Below are positions 9,183-18,107 of a DNA stretch of 64,000 bases, one piece after another. Below the pieces are notes generated by a model. It worked only from the letters and a program-made list of their open reading frames with translations, made no database searches and was not told where the DNA came from. The stretch is taken from NCBI GenBank assembly GCA_910589305.1, contig CAJUTV010000001.1, forward strand, positions 185,149 through 249,148. The letters run 5' to 3'. The number at the start of each line of letters is the position of its first letter. The stretch's first letter is position 1. Both the position numbers and the translations under genes were made by a program. This DNA comes from an uncultured Lachnospira sp. (GTDB lineage Bacteria > Bacillota > Clostridia > Lachnospirales > Lachnospiraceae).

Positions 9183-9739
9183 TATAAATACACCTTTCTA
9201 TATGGTGATTGTCTATATAATCCCATTTCTTTTTTAGCCAAATATCCTGTAAAAGTCTCCAACATACTTTACATTGTTTGTAAAAGAAATTTTTACTTTA
9301 TAATACTGTTGTTTTATTGCGGCTATTTTAAATATAGCCATTTTACGATACTATAATTATCTCACGATACTATAACTATCTTACAAAATATAACTATCTT
9401 ACGATATTATAACTATCTTACAATACTATAACTATCTTACGATATTATAACTATCTTACAATACTATAATTATCCTACAATAATATAATTATTTTACAAT
9501 TATTTCAAGATTATTATTATGTCTCTTTCTTTTTTAAAAATTTCTTGTTATTATATAATAACTGTCGTTAAAAACTTCAATATTCAAGTTTATCTAACAT
9601 GTTTTTAAATTCAAAAAATTTTTAATTGAATAGATTTTAAAACAAGCTTAAACTAAGGTGAACGATTTACGTACACAGGACACTTGGCTTATGCTCACAA
9701 AAACAAATTTATATACATTTAAGAAAGGATTTTGATAAA
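9183..9739. other. Gene-free divergent intergenic region
   Basis: AT-rich DNA between the divergent metH operon and the ABC-F gene. It contains the 19-bp tandem repeat described separately (9343-9493). I see no coding potential and no recognisable riboswitch. The promoters of both flanking genes must lie here. Confidence 0.6.
9343..9493. repeat. Tandem repeat, 19 bp, eight units
   Basis: Eight head-to-tail copies of about TTACGATAYTATAACTATC (units start at 9343, 9362, 9381, 9399, 9418, 9437, 9456, 9475; the third is 18 bp). Units 4 and 6 are identical, and units 5 and 7 differ by one base, implying a 38-bp duplication step. A decayed ninth unit follows. There are no unique spacers, so it is not a CRISPR array. 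Confidence 0.9.
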
Positions 9740-11698
9740 ATGATTTTATCATGCAGTCATATAACAAAAGCATTTGGAGACCACACGGTTGTTTCAGATG
9801 CAACATTTCATATAGAAGAACACGAAAAAGCAGCTATTATTGGCATTAATGGAGCTGGTAAATCAACTTTACTAAAAATTATTGTCGGTGAACTGGAATC
9901 GGATACTGGCAATGTGGCAATCTCTTCTGGCAAGACATTGGGCTATCTTGCACAACAACAAAACTTATCAACGCATAAAACCATTTACGACGAAGTGGTA
10001 GATACAAGGCAAGATATTCTTCAAATGGAAGATGACATACGGGAAATGGAAAAACAAATGAATCATCTTTCAGGAAATGAACTTGAAACACTCTTAACCA
10101 AATATACCAATCTAACACATCAGTTTGAACTTATGAATGGATATTCTTACCGCAGCGAAGTGGTTGGTGTGCTAAAGGGATTAGGATTTATGGAAGATGA
10201 CTTTACACTTAAAGTAGACACGCTTTCTGGCGGTCAAAAAACAAGAGTTGCACTAAGCAAATTGCTTCTGTCCTCCCCTGATATTATTCTTTTGGACGAG
10301 CCGACAAACCATTTAGATATGGCGTCTATCACATGGCTGGAAAATTATTTAGCTTCCTACAATGGCAGTGTTATTATTGTTGCACATGACCGCTATTTTC
10401 TTGACAAAATTGTAACAAAAATCATTGAGATTGATTGTTCTAAAGTTACTTGCTTTTCGGGCAATTATACCGATTATGCTACAAAAAAAGCAGTCCTTCG
10501 CAACATGCAGTTAAAAGAATACCTCAATCAACAACAAAATATCAAACATCAAGAGGAGGTTATTGCCAAACTAAAACAGTTTAACCGTGAAAAATCAATT
10601 AAACGTGCCGAGAGCCGCGAAAAAATGCTAAATAAAATAGAGCGTGTAGAAAAGCCAATCGAAGTAAATAATAAAATGAATATTCAATTAGAACCAGAAG
10701 TCATAAGCGGCAATGATGTTCTTTCTGTCAAAGATTTATCAAAATCGTTTGATACCAACATATTATTTAATGATATTAGCTTTGAGATAAAACGCGGTGA
10801 GCGTGTTGCACTTATTGGAAATAATGGCACTGGCAAGACAACACTGCTAAAAATTATTAACAACCTTATTCCTGCTAATTCTGGAGAAATACAGCTTGGT
10901 GCAAAAGTAACTATCGGTTATTACGACCAGGAACATCATGTGTTAGACCTTGAAAAAACACTGTTTGAGGAAATTCAAGATGCCTATCCAGACTTAAATC
11001 ACACAAAAATTCGCAATACACTTGCAGCCTTTCTATTTACAGGTCTTGATGTATTTCGATATATCCGTGAACTAAGCGGCGGGGAACGAGGGCGACTATC
11101 TCTTGCAAAACTGATGTTATCCAACGCCAATTTTCTTATACTTGATGAGCCAACCAACCATCTTGATATGGTGTCAAAAGAAATTCTTGAGGAAGCATTA
11201 AACAATTATACAGGAACGGTGTTGTATGTATCACATGACCGCTATTTTATCAATACAACAGCAACTCGAATTATTGAATTGACCGATAAAACGATTGTAA
11301 ATTATATAGGAAATTATGATTATTATTTGAATAAACGTGATATACTAACCAATAAAGCGTTTAGCAATGATACCAAAAATATAAATTCTAAAATAGAGAA
11401 CGTATTGACAATGGAGCCTAACCCTTCCAAAGAATCCAAAAATTCTAAAGAATTATGGCAACAATCAAAAGAAGAACAGGCAAAACTTAAAAAAATAAAA
11501 AATAAACTAGAAAATGTAGAAAAGAAAATCAGTGAATTAGAAGAACGAATCAAAAATATAGATACAGAATATATGAAGCCTGAAATTTCTAGCAATACTG
11601 AAAAATTAACAAAACTGCACAATGAGAAAGTACATTTATCGGAAGAATTGGATAAACTGTATGAACAGTGGGAAGAATTGTCTATAATGACAATATAA
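9740..11698 (+). CDS. ABC-F family ATPase (YdiF-like)
   Basis: A 652-residue protein with two ABC ATPase domains and no membrane segments, so an ABC-F ribosome-associated factor and not a transporter. Walker A motifs are GINGAGKST (about residue 36) and GNNGTGKTT (about 360); signatures LSGGQKTRVAL and LSGGERGRLSL; both Walker B motifs read LDEPTNHLD. A charged C-terminal coiled coil (about 550-645) is typical of the YdiF/Uup branch. These proteins relieve stalled or drug-blocked ribosomes; the resistance role of this one cannot be told from sequence. The ATG has AAAGGA nine bases upstream. Confidence 0.92.
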   Translation: MILSCSHITKAFGDHTVVSDATFHIEEHEKAAIIGINGAGKSTLLKIIVGELESDTGNVAISSGKTLGYLAQQQNLSTHKTIYDEVVDTRQDILQMEDDIREMEKQMNHLSGNELETLLTKYTNLTHQFELMNGYSYRSEVVGVLKGLGFMEDDFTLKVDTLSGGQKTRVALSKLLLSSPDIILLDEPTNHLDMASITWLENYLASYNGSVIIVAHDRYFLDKIVTKIIEIDCSKVTCFSGNYTDYATKKAVLRNMQLKEYLNQQQNIKHQEEVIAKLKQFNREKSIKRAESREKMLNKIERVEKPIEVNNKMNIQLEPEVISGNDVLSVKDLSKSFDTNILFNDISFEIKRGERVALIGNNGTGKTTLLKIINNLIPANSGEIQLGAKVTIGYYDQEHHVLDLEKTLFEEIQDAYPDLNHTKIRNTLAAFLFTGLDVFRYIRELSGGERGRLSLAKLMLSNANFLILDEPTNHLDMVSKEILEEALNNYTGTVLYVSHDRYFINTTATRIIELTDKTIVNYIGNYDYYLNKRDILTNKAFSNDTKNINSKIENVLTMEPNPSKESKNSKELWQQSKEEQAKLKKIKNKLENVEKKISELEERIKNIDTEYMKPEISSNTEKLTKLHNEKVHLSEELDKLYEQWEELSIMTI

Positions 11699-11700
11699 AA

Positions 11701-11720
11701 AAGAGTTGCTTACAACTCTT
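11701..11720 (+). terminator. Stem-loop after the ABC-F gene
   Basis: AAGAGTTG-CTTA-CAACTCTT immediately after the stop codon. There is no T run on the plus strand after it, so it may be a weak terminator or a 3'-end stabilising hairpin. Confidence 0.5.
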
Positions 11721-11742
11721 CTACTATCCATGACGTTTTTTG

Positions 11743-11771
11743 TTGACAAATGTAATATTAAGTAGTATATA
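11743..11771 (+). promoter_or_regulatory. Sigma-A promoter of the HU gene
   Basis: TTGACA (11743-11748), 17-base spacer, TATATA (11766-11771), ending 40 bases before the HU start. Confidence 0.8.
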
Positions 11772-11811
11772 TAGCTTATGATTATCAACTCATATAAGGA
11801 GGGTGTTTTTT

Positions 11812-12093
11812 ATGAACAAGACAGAATTAGTTGCAGCAATGGCTGAAAAGTGTGAATTATCCAAAAAAGATACAGAAAAAGTGCTCAAAGCTTTTACTGA
11901 AACCGTTTCTGAGCAGTTAAAGAAGGGTGAAAAAATACAGCTTGTCGGCTTTGGTACATTTGAAGTTGTCGACAGAGCGGCAAGAACTGGAAAGAATCCT
12001 CAAACTGGTAAAGCAATCAATATTGCTGCTTGCAAGGCACCTAAGTTTAAGGCTGGTAAGGCTCTAAAAGAAGTCGTAAACAAAAAAAAGTAA
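11812..12093 (+). CDS. hup: HU family DNA-binding protein
   Basis: A 93-residue histone-like protein that bends and compacts DNA as a dimer. The N-terminal helices MNKTELVAAMAEK and the beta-arm motifs VGFGTFEVVDRAARTGKNP, with INIAACKAPKFKAGKALK at the C-terminus, are textbook HU. The true start is the ATG at 11812, eight bases after AAGGAGG; an in-frame GTG at 11803 overlaps that ribosome-binding site. It is a monocistronic unit with its own promoter and terminator. Confidence 0.98.
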   Translation: MNKTELVAAMAEKCELSKKDTEKVLKAFTETVSEQLKKGEKIQLVGFGTFEVVDRAARTGKNPQTGKAINIAACKAPKFKAGKALKEVVNKKK

Positions 12094-12131
12094 TCTTTAC
12101 ATTTTTGGTACGTGTATATGCAAAACGTTTA

Positions 12132-12160
12132 AGAGGCTGTCGTGCGGCAGTCTCTTTTTC
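12132..12160 (+). terminator. Intrinsic terminator of the HU gene
   Basis: AGAGGCTGTC (12132-12141) pairs with GGCAGTCTCT (12146-12155) using two G-U pairs, and is followed by a T run to 12159. Confidence 0.85.
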
Positions 12161-12220
12161 TTCCTTATGATAAAACAATAAAAGCAATAATTTTTTTAAC
12201 ACAGAAATGGAGATTTTAAT

Positions 12221-12673
12221 ATGGAAATCGAACGTAAATTTCTTGTCTCTGATATTCCATCAGATTTGACAAAATATACATGTCATCTTATTGAACAGGG
12301 TTATCTTTCAACGAAACCTGTCGTGCGTGTCAGAAAAGATAACGATTCTTACTGGCTTACTTACAAAGGCGGAGGAATGATGGCACGTGAAGAATATAAT
12401 CTTCCACTCACCAAAGAATCATATGAACATTTAATAAAAAAAGCAGATGGCAATATTATTACAAAACATCGTTATGAAATACCAGACGGAACGGGAAAAA
12501 CGATTGAGTTAGATATTTTTGACGGACTATTTGAAGGAACTATTTTTGCGGAAGTTGAATTTGATTCCATTGAAGAAGCCAATTCTTATATACCGCCAAA
12601 TTGGTTTACAAAAGACGTCACCCATGAGAAAGCTTATCACAACAGCCATATGAGCCAGAAAAAATTTAATTAA
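12221..12673 (+). CDS. CYTH domain protein (triphosphate tunnel family)
   Basis: A 150-residue CYTH protein. The N-terminal signature MEIERKFLV and the alternating basic/acidic strands (VVRVRKDNDSYWLTYKG, EYNLPL, IELDIFDGLFEG, AEVEFDS) form the triphosphate tunnel. Bacterial members are mostly inorganic triphosphatases (YgiF type) and rarely class IV adenylate cyclases; sequence does not decide. The ATG follows GGAG by eight bases. It stands between hup and the ClC gene, with no evident functional link. Confidence 0.85.
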   Translation: MEIERKFLVSDIPSDLTKYTCHLIEQGYLSTKPVVRVRKDNDSYWLTYKGGGMMAREEYNLPLTKESYEHLIKKADGNIITKHRYEIPDGTGKTIELDIFDGLFEGTIFAEVEFDSIEEANSYIPPNWFTKDVTHEKAYHNSHMSQKKFN

Positions 12674-12772
12674 AAAGCATCAAATATTAATAAATCAAAA
12701 TTTTATAAGAAAAAACAATGAACTCATTTAGGAATATAACAAGATATAAAAAGAAAATCTGAAAGGTACATT

Positions 12773-14047
12773 ATGAAATCCGTTTTTAAAAGTGAAAAAT
12801 ATCGCATTACAAAACAACGACTAAAATTATCTTTATTTACATTTTTTAAATGGGTCGTCTGTTCTTGTTTTGCCGGTATAGTAATTGGTTCTATCGGCAC
12901 AATTTTTCACATTCTTCTTGAATATATTACCGAATTTCGTCAAACTCATTGGTGGATGCTCTTTCTTCTTCCAATTGCAGGAATATTGATAACCGCTATT
13001 TATCATGCTGCCCACTCTGCAAAAAGTCGTGGTACTAACCTTGTTATAACAGCAATTCAATCTAACGAAGAAGTACCTGGAAAAATGGCTCCGCTTATTA
13101 TGATTTCAACACTGCTGACACATGCGTGCGGCGGCTCTGCTGGACGTGAAGGCGCTGCTCTTCAAATAGGCGGCTCTATTGGCAGCGAACTTGCCAAGTT
13201 TTTTGATTTTGATGAAAAAGATACACGAATATTAATTATGTGTGGTATGAGTGCATGTTTTGGCGCTCTTTTTGGCACGCCTATCGCTGCTGCCGTCTTT
13301 TCAATGGAAGTTATCAGCGTTGGCATTATGTACTATGCAGCTCTCGTTCCATGCACCATTTCAGCACTTATAGGAAGCGGTATTTCTTCCATATTTGGAA
13401 TATCTGGAACACACTTTGACATTGGTATTATACCTGATTTTTCCTTAGGAAATGCCGCAAAAATAATACCCCTATCCGCATTTTTTGCGCTTGCAAGTAT
13501 TCTCTTATGTATAACACTTCACAAAGCCCATGCACTCTATTCAAAATATTTAGAAAACCAATATATACGTGCTGTTGTCGCGGGCATTTTTGTTATTATA
13601 CTGCGTTTCTTATGCGGCAGTTCGGACTATCTTGGCGCAGGAACCGATATTATTGCAAAAAGTTTTGTAACACAAAGCATCTGGTGTGCTTTTTTATTAA
13701 AAATAATATTTACTGCCGTCACACTTGGCGGTGGATTTAAGGGCGGTGAAATTGTCCCAACATTATTTGTCGGTGCAACGCTTGGAAGCTTTTTAGGTCC
13801 TGTCTTCGGTCTTCCAATCGGGTTATGTGCCGCCTGTGGCATGGTAACGGTATTTTGCGGAGTAACAAATTGCCCTCTTACCTCATTGATTCTGTCAATA
13901 GAAATGTTTGGCGGTGAAAGCATTAAATTTTGTATGCTCTGTATTGCTATTGGATATTTGCTTTCAGGATATTACAGTTTATATAACAGCCAGAAAATTA
14001 TATATTCAAAATATAAGACGGAGTATGTTAATAAAAAAACGCATTAA
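12773..14047 (+). CDS. ClC family chloride channel/transporter
   Basis: A 424-residue membrane protein with about ten hydrophobic segments. The selectivity-filter region GGSAGREGAALQIGGSIGS (about 123-141) matches the GREGP motif except that Pro is Ala, and GGGFKGGEIVPTLFVGATLG (about 322-341) matches the second conserved GxFxP-type region. There is no C-terminal CBS pair. Whether it is a channel, a Cl-/H+ antiporter or a fluoride exporter cannot be read from the motifs alone. The start is preceded by GAAAGGT. Confidence 0.9.
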   Translation: MKSVFKSEKYRITKQRLKLSLFTFFKWVVCSCFAGIVIGSIGTIFHILLEYITEFRQTHWWMLFLLPIAGILITAIYHAAHSAKSRGTNLVITAIQSNEEVPGKMAPLIMISTLLTHACGGSAGREGAALQIGGSIGSELAKFFDFDEKDTRILIMCGMSACFGALFGTPIAAAVFSMEVISVGIMYYAALVPCTISALIGSGISSIFGISGTHFDIGIIPDFSLGNAAKIIPLSAFFALASILLCITLHKAHALYSKYLENQYIRAVVAGIFVIILRFLCGSSDYLGAGTDIIAKSFVTQSIWCAFLLKIIFTAVTLGGGFKGGEIVPTLFVGATLGSFLGPVFGLPIGLCAACGMVTVFCGVTNCPLTSLILSIEMFGGESIKFCMLCIAIGYLLSGYYSLYNSQKIIYSKYKTEYVNKKTH

Positions 14048-14117
14048 AATTAAAAATTATGTTTAAGACAGTGGACACTATGGTGTGAAGTGAATATTTA
14101 GAAAGAGGAAACAGAAA

Positions 14118-14159
14118 ATGAAAAAATCAATATTTGAGCAATTAGGCAACATATATTGA
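14118..14159 (+). pseudogene. TnpV transposon protein stub
   Basis: Thirteen codons (MKKSIFEQLGNIY, then stop) preceded by AGAGGAAACAGAAA. The first ten residues equal the N-terminus of TnpV-type proteins carried by clostridial transposons; the rest is gone. It marks the left edge of the accessory region. With such a short match this remains tentative. Confidence 0.45.
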
Positions 14160-14209
14160 AAAATTTACAATAGCAATTGCATTATAATCTAATAACATTG
14201 CTTGCCTTC

Positions 14210-14461
14210 CTATTTTACATTATCTGGTAACAACCCAATAAAAAATTCCGAAAAATCTACTCCATATATCTGTTTTAAGGCGAGAAAGTCACTAATCCGT
14301 ATATTACGAGTACCCGTTTCGATTTTGGAATAAGTGCTACGTGACATATTGCTGCCCATAAGATGTAACTTAGCCACTAATTCTGATTGTGAATAACCAA
14401 ATCTTTCTCTTAGAATTTTTAAATTTTCTCCTATGCTTATATCTTGTAGAAACCATTGCAT
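14210..14461 (-). CDS. Small XRE-type HTH regulator, copy 1
   Basis: An 83-residue single-domain Cro/CI helix-turn-helix protein: GENLKILRERFGYSQSELVAKL then STYSKIETGTRNIRISDFLALKQIYGVDFSEFF. It probably binds DNA as a dimer and may repress itself. It is a close paralogue of the gene at 14642-14899 (C-terminal 50 residues almost identical). The ATG is preceded by AAAGGGGG. Upstream DNA is also similar in the two copies, so gene and promoter were duplicated together. Target unknown. Confidence 0.85.
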   Translation of the reverse strand: MQWFLQDISIGENLKILRERFGYSQSELVAKLHLMGSNMSRSTYSKIETGTRNIRISDFLALKQIYGVDFSEFFIGLLPDNVK

Positions 14462-14641
14462 AACAGTACCCCCTTTGCTTGCGACTAATCAGCAACATTT
14501 ATATTGATTGTAGCAAGCCGAAATAATTTGTTTGGGACTGTAAGGGCGCAAACATAAAAAATATTAGATTATGAAAAAGATAGGCACAACATGACAATTA
14601 AAGCAAGTAATCCTAAAACTACTTATTCACCCACTTAAATT

Positions 14642-14899
14642 TTAAACAAAAGTGTTTTTCTCTGGCAGTAAGCCAACAAAAAACTCTGAAAAATCCACAC
14701 CATAAATTTGTTTCAAGGCAAGAAAATCACTAATTCGTATATTGCGAGTACCCGTTTCAATTTTGGAATAAGTGCTGCGTGACATACTGCTTCCCATAAG
14801 GTGTAATTTGATTACTAATTTGTATTGTGAATATCCGTACTGTTCACGCAAACTCCGTAAGTTTTTTCCAATATTTACATCTTGTATAAACCATTGCAT
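14642..14899 (-). CDS. Small XRE-type HTH regulator, copy 2
   Basis: An 85-residue paralogue of copy 1, with the same MQWF opening and DNA-binding region and a different tail (PEKNTFV). Differences cluster in residues 8-33 (the first helix and part of the HTH), so the two might read different operators. GAGGGG precedes the ATG. The pair lies in the mobile-element-derived stretch, which suits regulators left by an integrated element. Confidence 0.85.
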   Translation of the reverse strand: MQWFIQDVNIGKNLRSLREQYGYSQYKLVIKLHLMGSSMSRSTYSKIETGTRNIRISDFLALKQIYGVDFSEFFVGLLPEKNTFV

Positions 14900-15300
14900 A
14901 GTCCCCTCTTTTCTTGCGACTAATTGGTCACATTTTTAACTTGATTGTAACAAAATAAAATGCTATAATTGGGACTATATAGGCGCAACTAAAATTTTTT
15001 TATTAAATGTTGAGTCTATGGAACAAAAGGATGCTGATTGAATGGATTAAAGAAAATGGAAACACATCAAAAAAGGGATATAAAAAAAATACTTAGAAAA
15101 ATGTATGTTACAAACCAATTACAATGTTACCATAGGCAAATAACAATATTATTTTAGATACAAATAAAACATCAATATTATTATGTATAAATGATAATTG
15201 GAATAAATAATTACTAGATAAACTCATTGATAAATTATTAAATAATATGACAGAAAATAAGCATGAAAATGACAAATAATACATAAAGAAGAGGTATACC
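14900..15300. other. Low-coding accessory DNA
   Basis: AT-rich stretch. 15007-15096 can be read as 29 codons on the plus strand (MLSLWNKRMLIEWIKENG and onward to a stop) but lacks a convincing ribosome-binding site. The part next to 14900 is the duplicated promoter region of the HTH gene. Nothing else is supported. Confidence 0.4.
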
Positions 15301-15477
15301 ATGAAAATAAATTATTTGAAAGACAGGCTCTTTGATTTGCTAAATGACAACAGTGAGGAATTGAGCATCTCTGATATAGAAACCCATGAAAAAGAAAACA
15401 CATTTGGTATTTCAATGACAGACGGGAGTGTTTTTGAAATAAAATGCAGACGTATATTGGAAAGGGAAGATAAATGA
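15301..15477 (+). CDS. Small conserved protein typical of clostridial mobile elements
   Basis: A 58-residue ORF (MKINYLKDRLFDLLND at the start, KCRRILEREDK at the end) with GAAGAGG seven to eight bases before the ATG. The pattern KDRLFDLLN...ISDIETHE...FGISMTDGSVFEIKC resembles short proteins found beside regulators in Lachnospiraceae conjugative elements; no function is known to me. The stop overlaps the next ATG (ATGA), as in an intact operon. Confidence 0.55.
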   Translation: MKINYLKDRLFDLLNDNSEELSISDIETHEKENTFGISMTDGSVFEIKCRRILEREDK

Positions 15478-15539
15478 GCAAAAGAAAGTTGACTATATAT
15501 GCTGAAAGCGAAAAGAGTTACTCTTACATTTTTGGATAA
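15474..15539 (+). pseudogene. Truncated ORF coupled to the preceding small gene
   Basis: Twenty-one codons beginning MSKRKLTIYAESEKSYSYI, starting within the stop of the upstream gene. The KRKLTI opening resembles short SymE-like or element-encoded proteins that normally continue for 50 or more residues, so this is probably a truncated remnant. The assignment is weak. Confidence 0.35.
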
Positions 15540-15642
15540 GCTACAATAAACTAGATAGGGTTTTTAAGGTCATATAATATAAAAACAATAAGTAAAAGAG
15601 CAATGAATATAACTGAAACAGAAAAGAAAATAACGCAAGTAC

Positions 15643-15760
15643 ATGGATGAATTTAAACAACAGTTAGTAAATTTATACCATTCAGGCAAACGCAGATGTG
15701 ATATTTGAAAAGAATATGATATTGCCTATTCTTTATTTGACAAATAGTTAAAACAGGCGG
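15643..15760 (+). pseudogene. IS3-family orfA remnant
   Basis: Reads MDEFKQQLVNLYHSGKRRCDI, stop, KEYDIAYSLFDK, stop, LKQ. This is the N-terminal helix-turn-helix of an IS3-family OrfA (normally ...LYxSGKSxxELxKEYxIxxSTLxxWIKQ), with two in-frame stops. Clearly inactive. Confidence 0.75.
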
Positions 15761-15861
15761 CTCTGATTTTAGGACGAAAGTAAATGTGATTAAGCGGAAT
15801 GCTCACAAATATTATGTAGATTGAACGTATGTAAATAATAAAAACAGGATTTATATAAAAT

Positions 15862-15996
15862 GAAACATTTGCAGATTTAAAGGAATTGAAGCTATAAAAT
15901 TATGTGAACTGGTATAATCATCACAAAATCCATTCTTCTTTAGGATATCAAACTCCAATACAATACAGACAAAACAACCTTAAAAAAGTTGTTTAA
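15862..15996 (+). pseudogene. IS3-family orfB C-terminal remnant
   Basis: Reads ETFADLKELKL, stop, NYVNWYNHHKIHSSLGYQTP, IQYRQNN, the characteristic C-terminal end of an IS3/IS150-type DDE transposase. The catalytic core is deleted between this and the orfA remnant. It places a dead IS3 element at about 15640-16000. Confidence 0.85.
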
Positions 15997-16074
15997 AAAA
16001 TTGTTGACAATCCAAAACTGCCTAAATATAAGCGTGGAAGGAGAAAATCTATACTCCTGCCCATACATATCTAA

Positions 16075-16110
16075 TTAATAAGGCTGACACACTAATATCA
16101 GCCTTATTAA
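16075..16110. terminator. Strong hairpin, terminator of the LRR/dockerin gene
   Basis: A perfect 13-bp stem: 16075-16087 (ending AAGGCTGA) with 16098-16110 (starting TCAGCCTT), loop of ten bases. It lies 24 bases beyond the minus-strand LRR gene stop. T-rich flanks on both sides permit bidirectional use. Confidence 0.75.
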
Positions 16111-16133
16111 CATATTATTTTATATTAACTTCT

Positions 16134-18029
16134 TTATTGTTTTCCTAATGTTACATTTATACCAGCAAGATGTTTTAATAATATTATTGCATCTTGTATA
16201 TCAATTTCACCGTCAGCATTGACATCACTAGTTTCCATATTAATATTCAATCCTTTCATACCTGCAAGATGCTTTTTTAAAATCACTCCATCTGATACAT
16301 CAATTGTTCCATCTGAATTAATATCTCCATACTTAAAACCACCAACTGTACCACCTTCATTAGGATTTCTATATACTGCTGTTTGTCCATCGGAAATTTC
16401 AGTAACAATAGTATCCGTATTATCAAGATACCATTTGCCATTGCTATATATATTGATAGAACCAAGTCCACATTTTATAGAAGAATTATTGGTAATTTTT
16501 TTAATATTTTTACATCTTAAAAAAATGGCTTCTCCTATACTTATTACACTTTGAGGAATTGTTATATTACTTAAACTACTACAATCTGCAAATGCACAAT
16601 TTCCTATACTTGTCACTCTTTCTGGAATAATTATACTGCTTAAACTACTACAACCAACAAATGTAGTACCTTCTATACTTGTCACACCTTCTGGAATAAT
16701 TATACTGCTTAGACTGCTGCAATATGCAAATGCAGATACACCTATACTCGTTACACTGTCGGGAATGATTATGCTACTCAAACTACTACAATTTTTAAAC
16801 GCAAATATACCTATGCTTATTACATTTTGGGGAATGATTATACTACTTAAACTATTACAATCTTCAAATGCAGAACTCTCTATATTTGTCACACCTTCTG
16901 GAATGGTTATACTAGTTAAACTACTACAACCTTCAAATACAGAATTTTTTATACTTGTCACATTATTGGGAATTATTATATTGTTTAAACTATTACAATC
17001 TTTAAATGCCCCATTTTCTATACTCATTACACTATTTGGAATAGTTATACTACTTAAACTACTGCAGCCTTCAAATGCAAAGCCTCCTATATTCATTACT
17101 CTATTTGGAATGGTTATACTGCTTAAACCACTACAACCTTTAAATGCTTCATATTCTATACTCGTTACACTTTTTGGAATGGTTATACTATTTAAACTAC
17201 TGCACCCTCTAAACGCACCCCTCTCCATTTTTGTCACACTTTCTGGAATAGTTATGCCTTTCAGACTACTACAACCTTCAAATACACAATACCCTATCTT
17301 TGTTACACTTTCTGGAATTATTATACTACTTAAACTATTACAATTTTTAAATGTTTCTGCTTTTATTTCTGTCATACCATTTGATAATTTAACACTTTTT
17401 AAATTATTACAATTTTCAAATGAAGAATCTCCTACACTTTTCACACTATCTGGAAAATCTACATTCGTCAAACTATTGCATCCAGAAAAGACTAATTTTC
17501 CTATATTGCTTACACTTTCTGATAATTGTATTTCGGTTAAACTTGTACAAAATAAAAATGCAGAATCTTCTATACTCGTCACACTATTTGGAATTTTTAC
17601 CTTTGTCAAACTTGTACAATCAGAAAATGCCCAACTTTTTATTATTGTTACACTATTTGGAATATCTATTTCAGATAAACCTCTGCAACTTTCAAACATA
17701 CTATCCGATATTTGAACAATTCCATCACCAATAATACATTTTATATTGCTTCCGCTTTTTTTACATATTGTTTTTGCAATCACTTCTGTCACATCTTTTC
17801 TTGGTATACCACTGCCGCTGATTGTAAGTATATTATCCGCTAATTCTACTATAATCCCATTTTCGCATGTCCATGTTCCTGAGGCAATATATTCTTGTGT
17901 TTCACTTTGACTAACCTCATTATTTACTACAAGTTCAAAGCCATATCCCAACATTGGCGATGTGCTGCATATAATACTTGCAGCTAAAATGGAAAAAGTC
18001 TTCTTTATGACATTATGTTTTTTTATCAT
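16134..18029 (-). CDS. Secreted BspA-like leucine-rich repeat protein with dockerin domain
   Basis: A 631-residue exported protein. A basic/hydrophobic signal peptide covers about residues 1-30. A beta-rich lead-in follows (GTWTCENGIIVELADNILTI), then about 18 LRR_5 (BspA-type) units of 23 residues, consensus IGxxAFxxCSSLSSIxIPxSVTS, from about 110 to 520. Residues 568-631 form a type I dockerin with two calcium loops, DINSDGTIDVSD and DVNADGEIDIQD. BspA-like repeats mediate binding to host or microbial surfaces, and a dockerin docks to a cohesin scaffold. No cohesin gene is present here. AAGGAGAAA precedes the ATG. The near-identical 69-bp DNA repeats make copy number prone to change. Confidence 0.93.
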   Translation of the reverse strand: MIKKHNVIKKTFSILAASIICSTSPMLGYGFELVVNNEVSQSETQEYIASGTWTCENGIIVELADNILTISGSGIPRKDVTEVIAKTICKKSGSNIKCIIGDGIVQISDSMFESCRGLSEIDIPNSVTIIKSWAFSDCTSLTKVKIPNSVTSIEDSAFLFCTSLTEIQLSESVSNIGKLVFSGCNSLTNVDFPDSVKSVGDSSFENCNNLKSVKLSNGMTEIKAETFKNCNSLSSIIIPESVTKIGYCVFEGCSSLKGITIPESVTKMERGAFRGCSSLNSITIPKSVTSIEYEAFKGCSGLSSITIPNRVMNIGGFAFEGCSSLSSITIPNSVMSIENGAFKDCNSLNNIIIPNNVTSIKNSVFEGCSSLTSITIPEGVTNIESSAFEDCNSLSSIIIPQNVISIGIFAFKNCSSLSSIIIPDSVTSIGVSAFAYCSSLSSIIIPEGVTSIEGTTFVGCSSLSSIIIPERVTSIGNCAFADCSSLSNITIPQSVISIGEAIFLRCKNIKKITNNSSIKCGLGSINIYSNGKWYLDNTDTIVTEISDGQTAVYRNPNEGGTVGGFKYGDINSDGTIDVSDGVILKKHLAGMKGLNINMETSDVNADGEIDIQDAIILLKHLAGINVTLGKQ

Positions 18030-18107
18030 ATATTTTCTCCTTCATATTTTATTTTTCTTACACAACTTGTTCTCCATCATAATATCTTTTTATACATTTT
18101 ATCAGTA

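Noticed and set aside
9183..9342. Cobalamin or SAM riboswitch upstream of the metH operon
   Set aside because: I looked for the B12-box and S-box conserved cores and found neither.
9343..9493. Possible CRISPR array
   Set aside because: Units are contiguous with no unique spacers, and no cas gene is present.
15108..15481. Minus-strand ORFs in the accessory region
   Set aside because: Phe/Leu/Ser-rich AT shadows; the plus-strand ORF at 15301-15477 has the better ribosome site and known pattern.
16765..17715. A 316-codon plus-strand ORF
   Set aside because: It is exactly antisense to the LRR gene; the 69-bp repeats keep the opposite strand open. No ribosome-binding site and no family resemblance.
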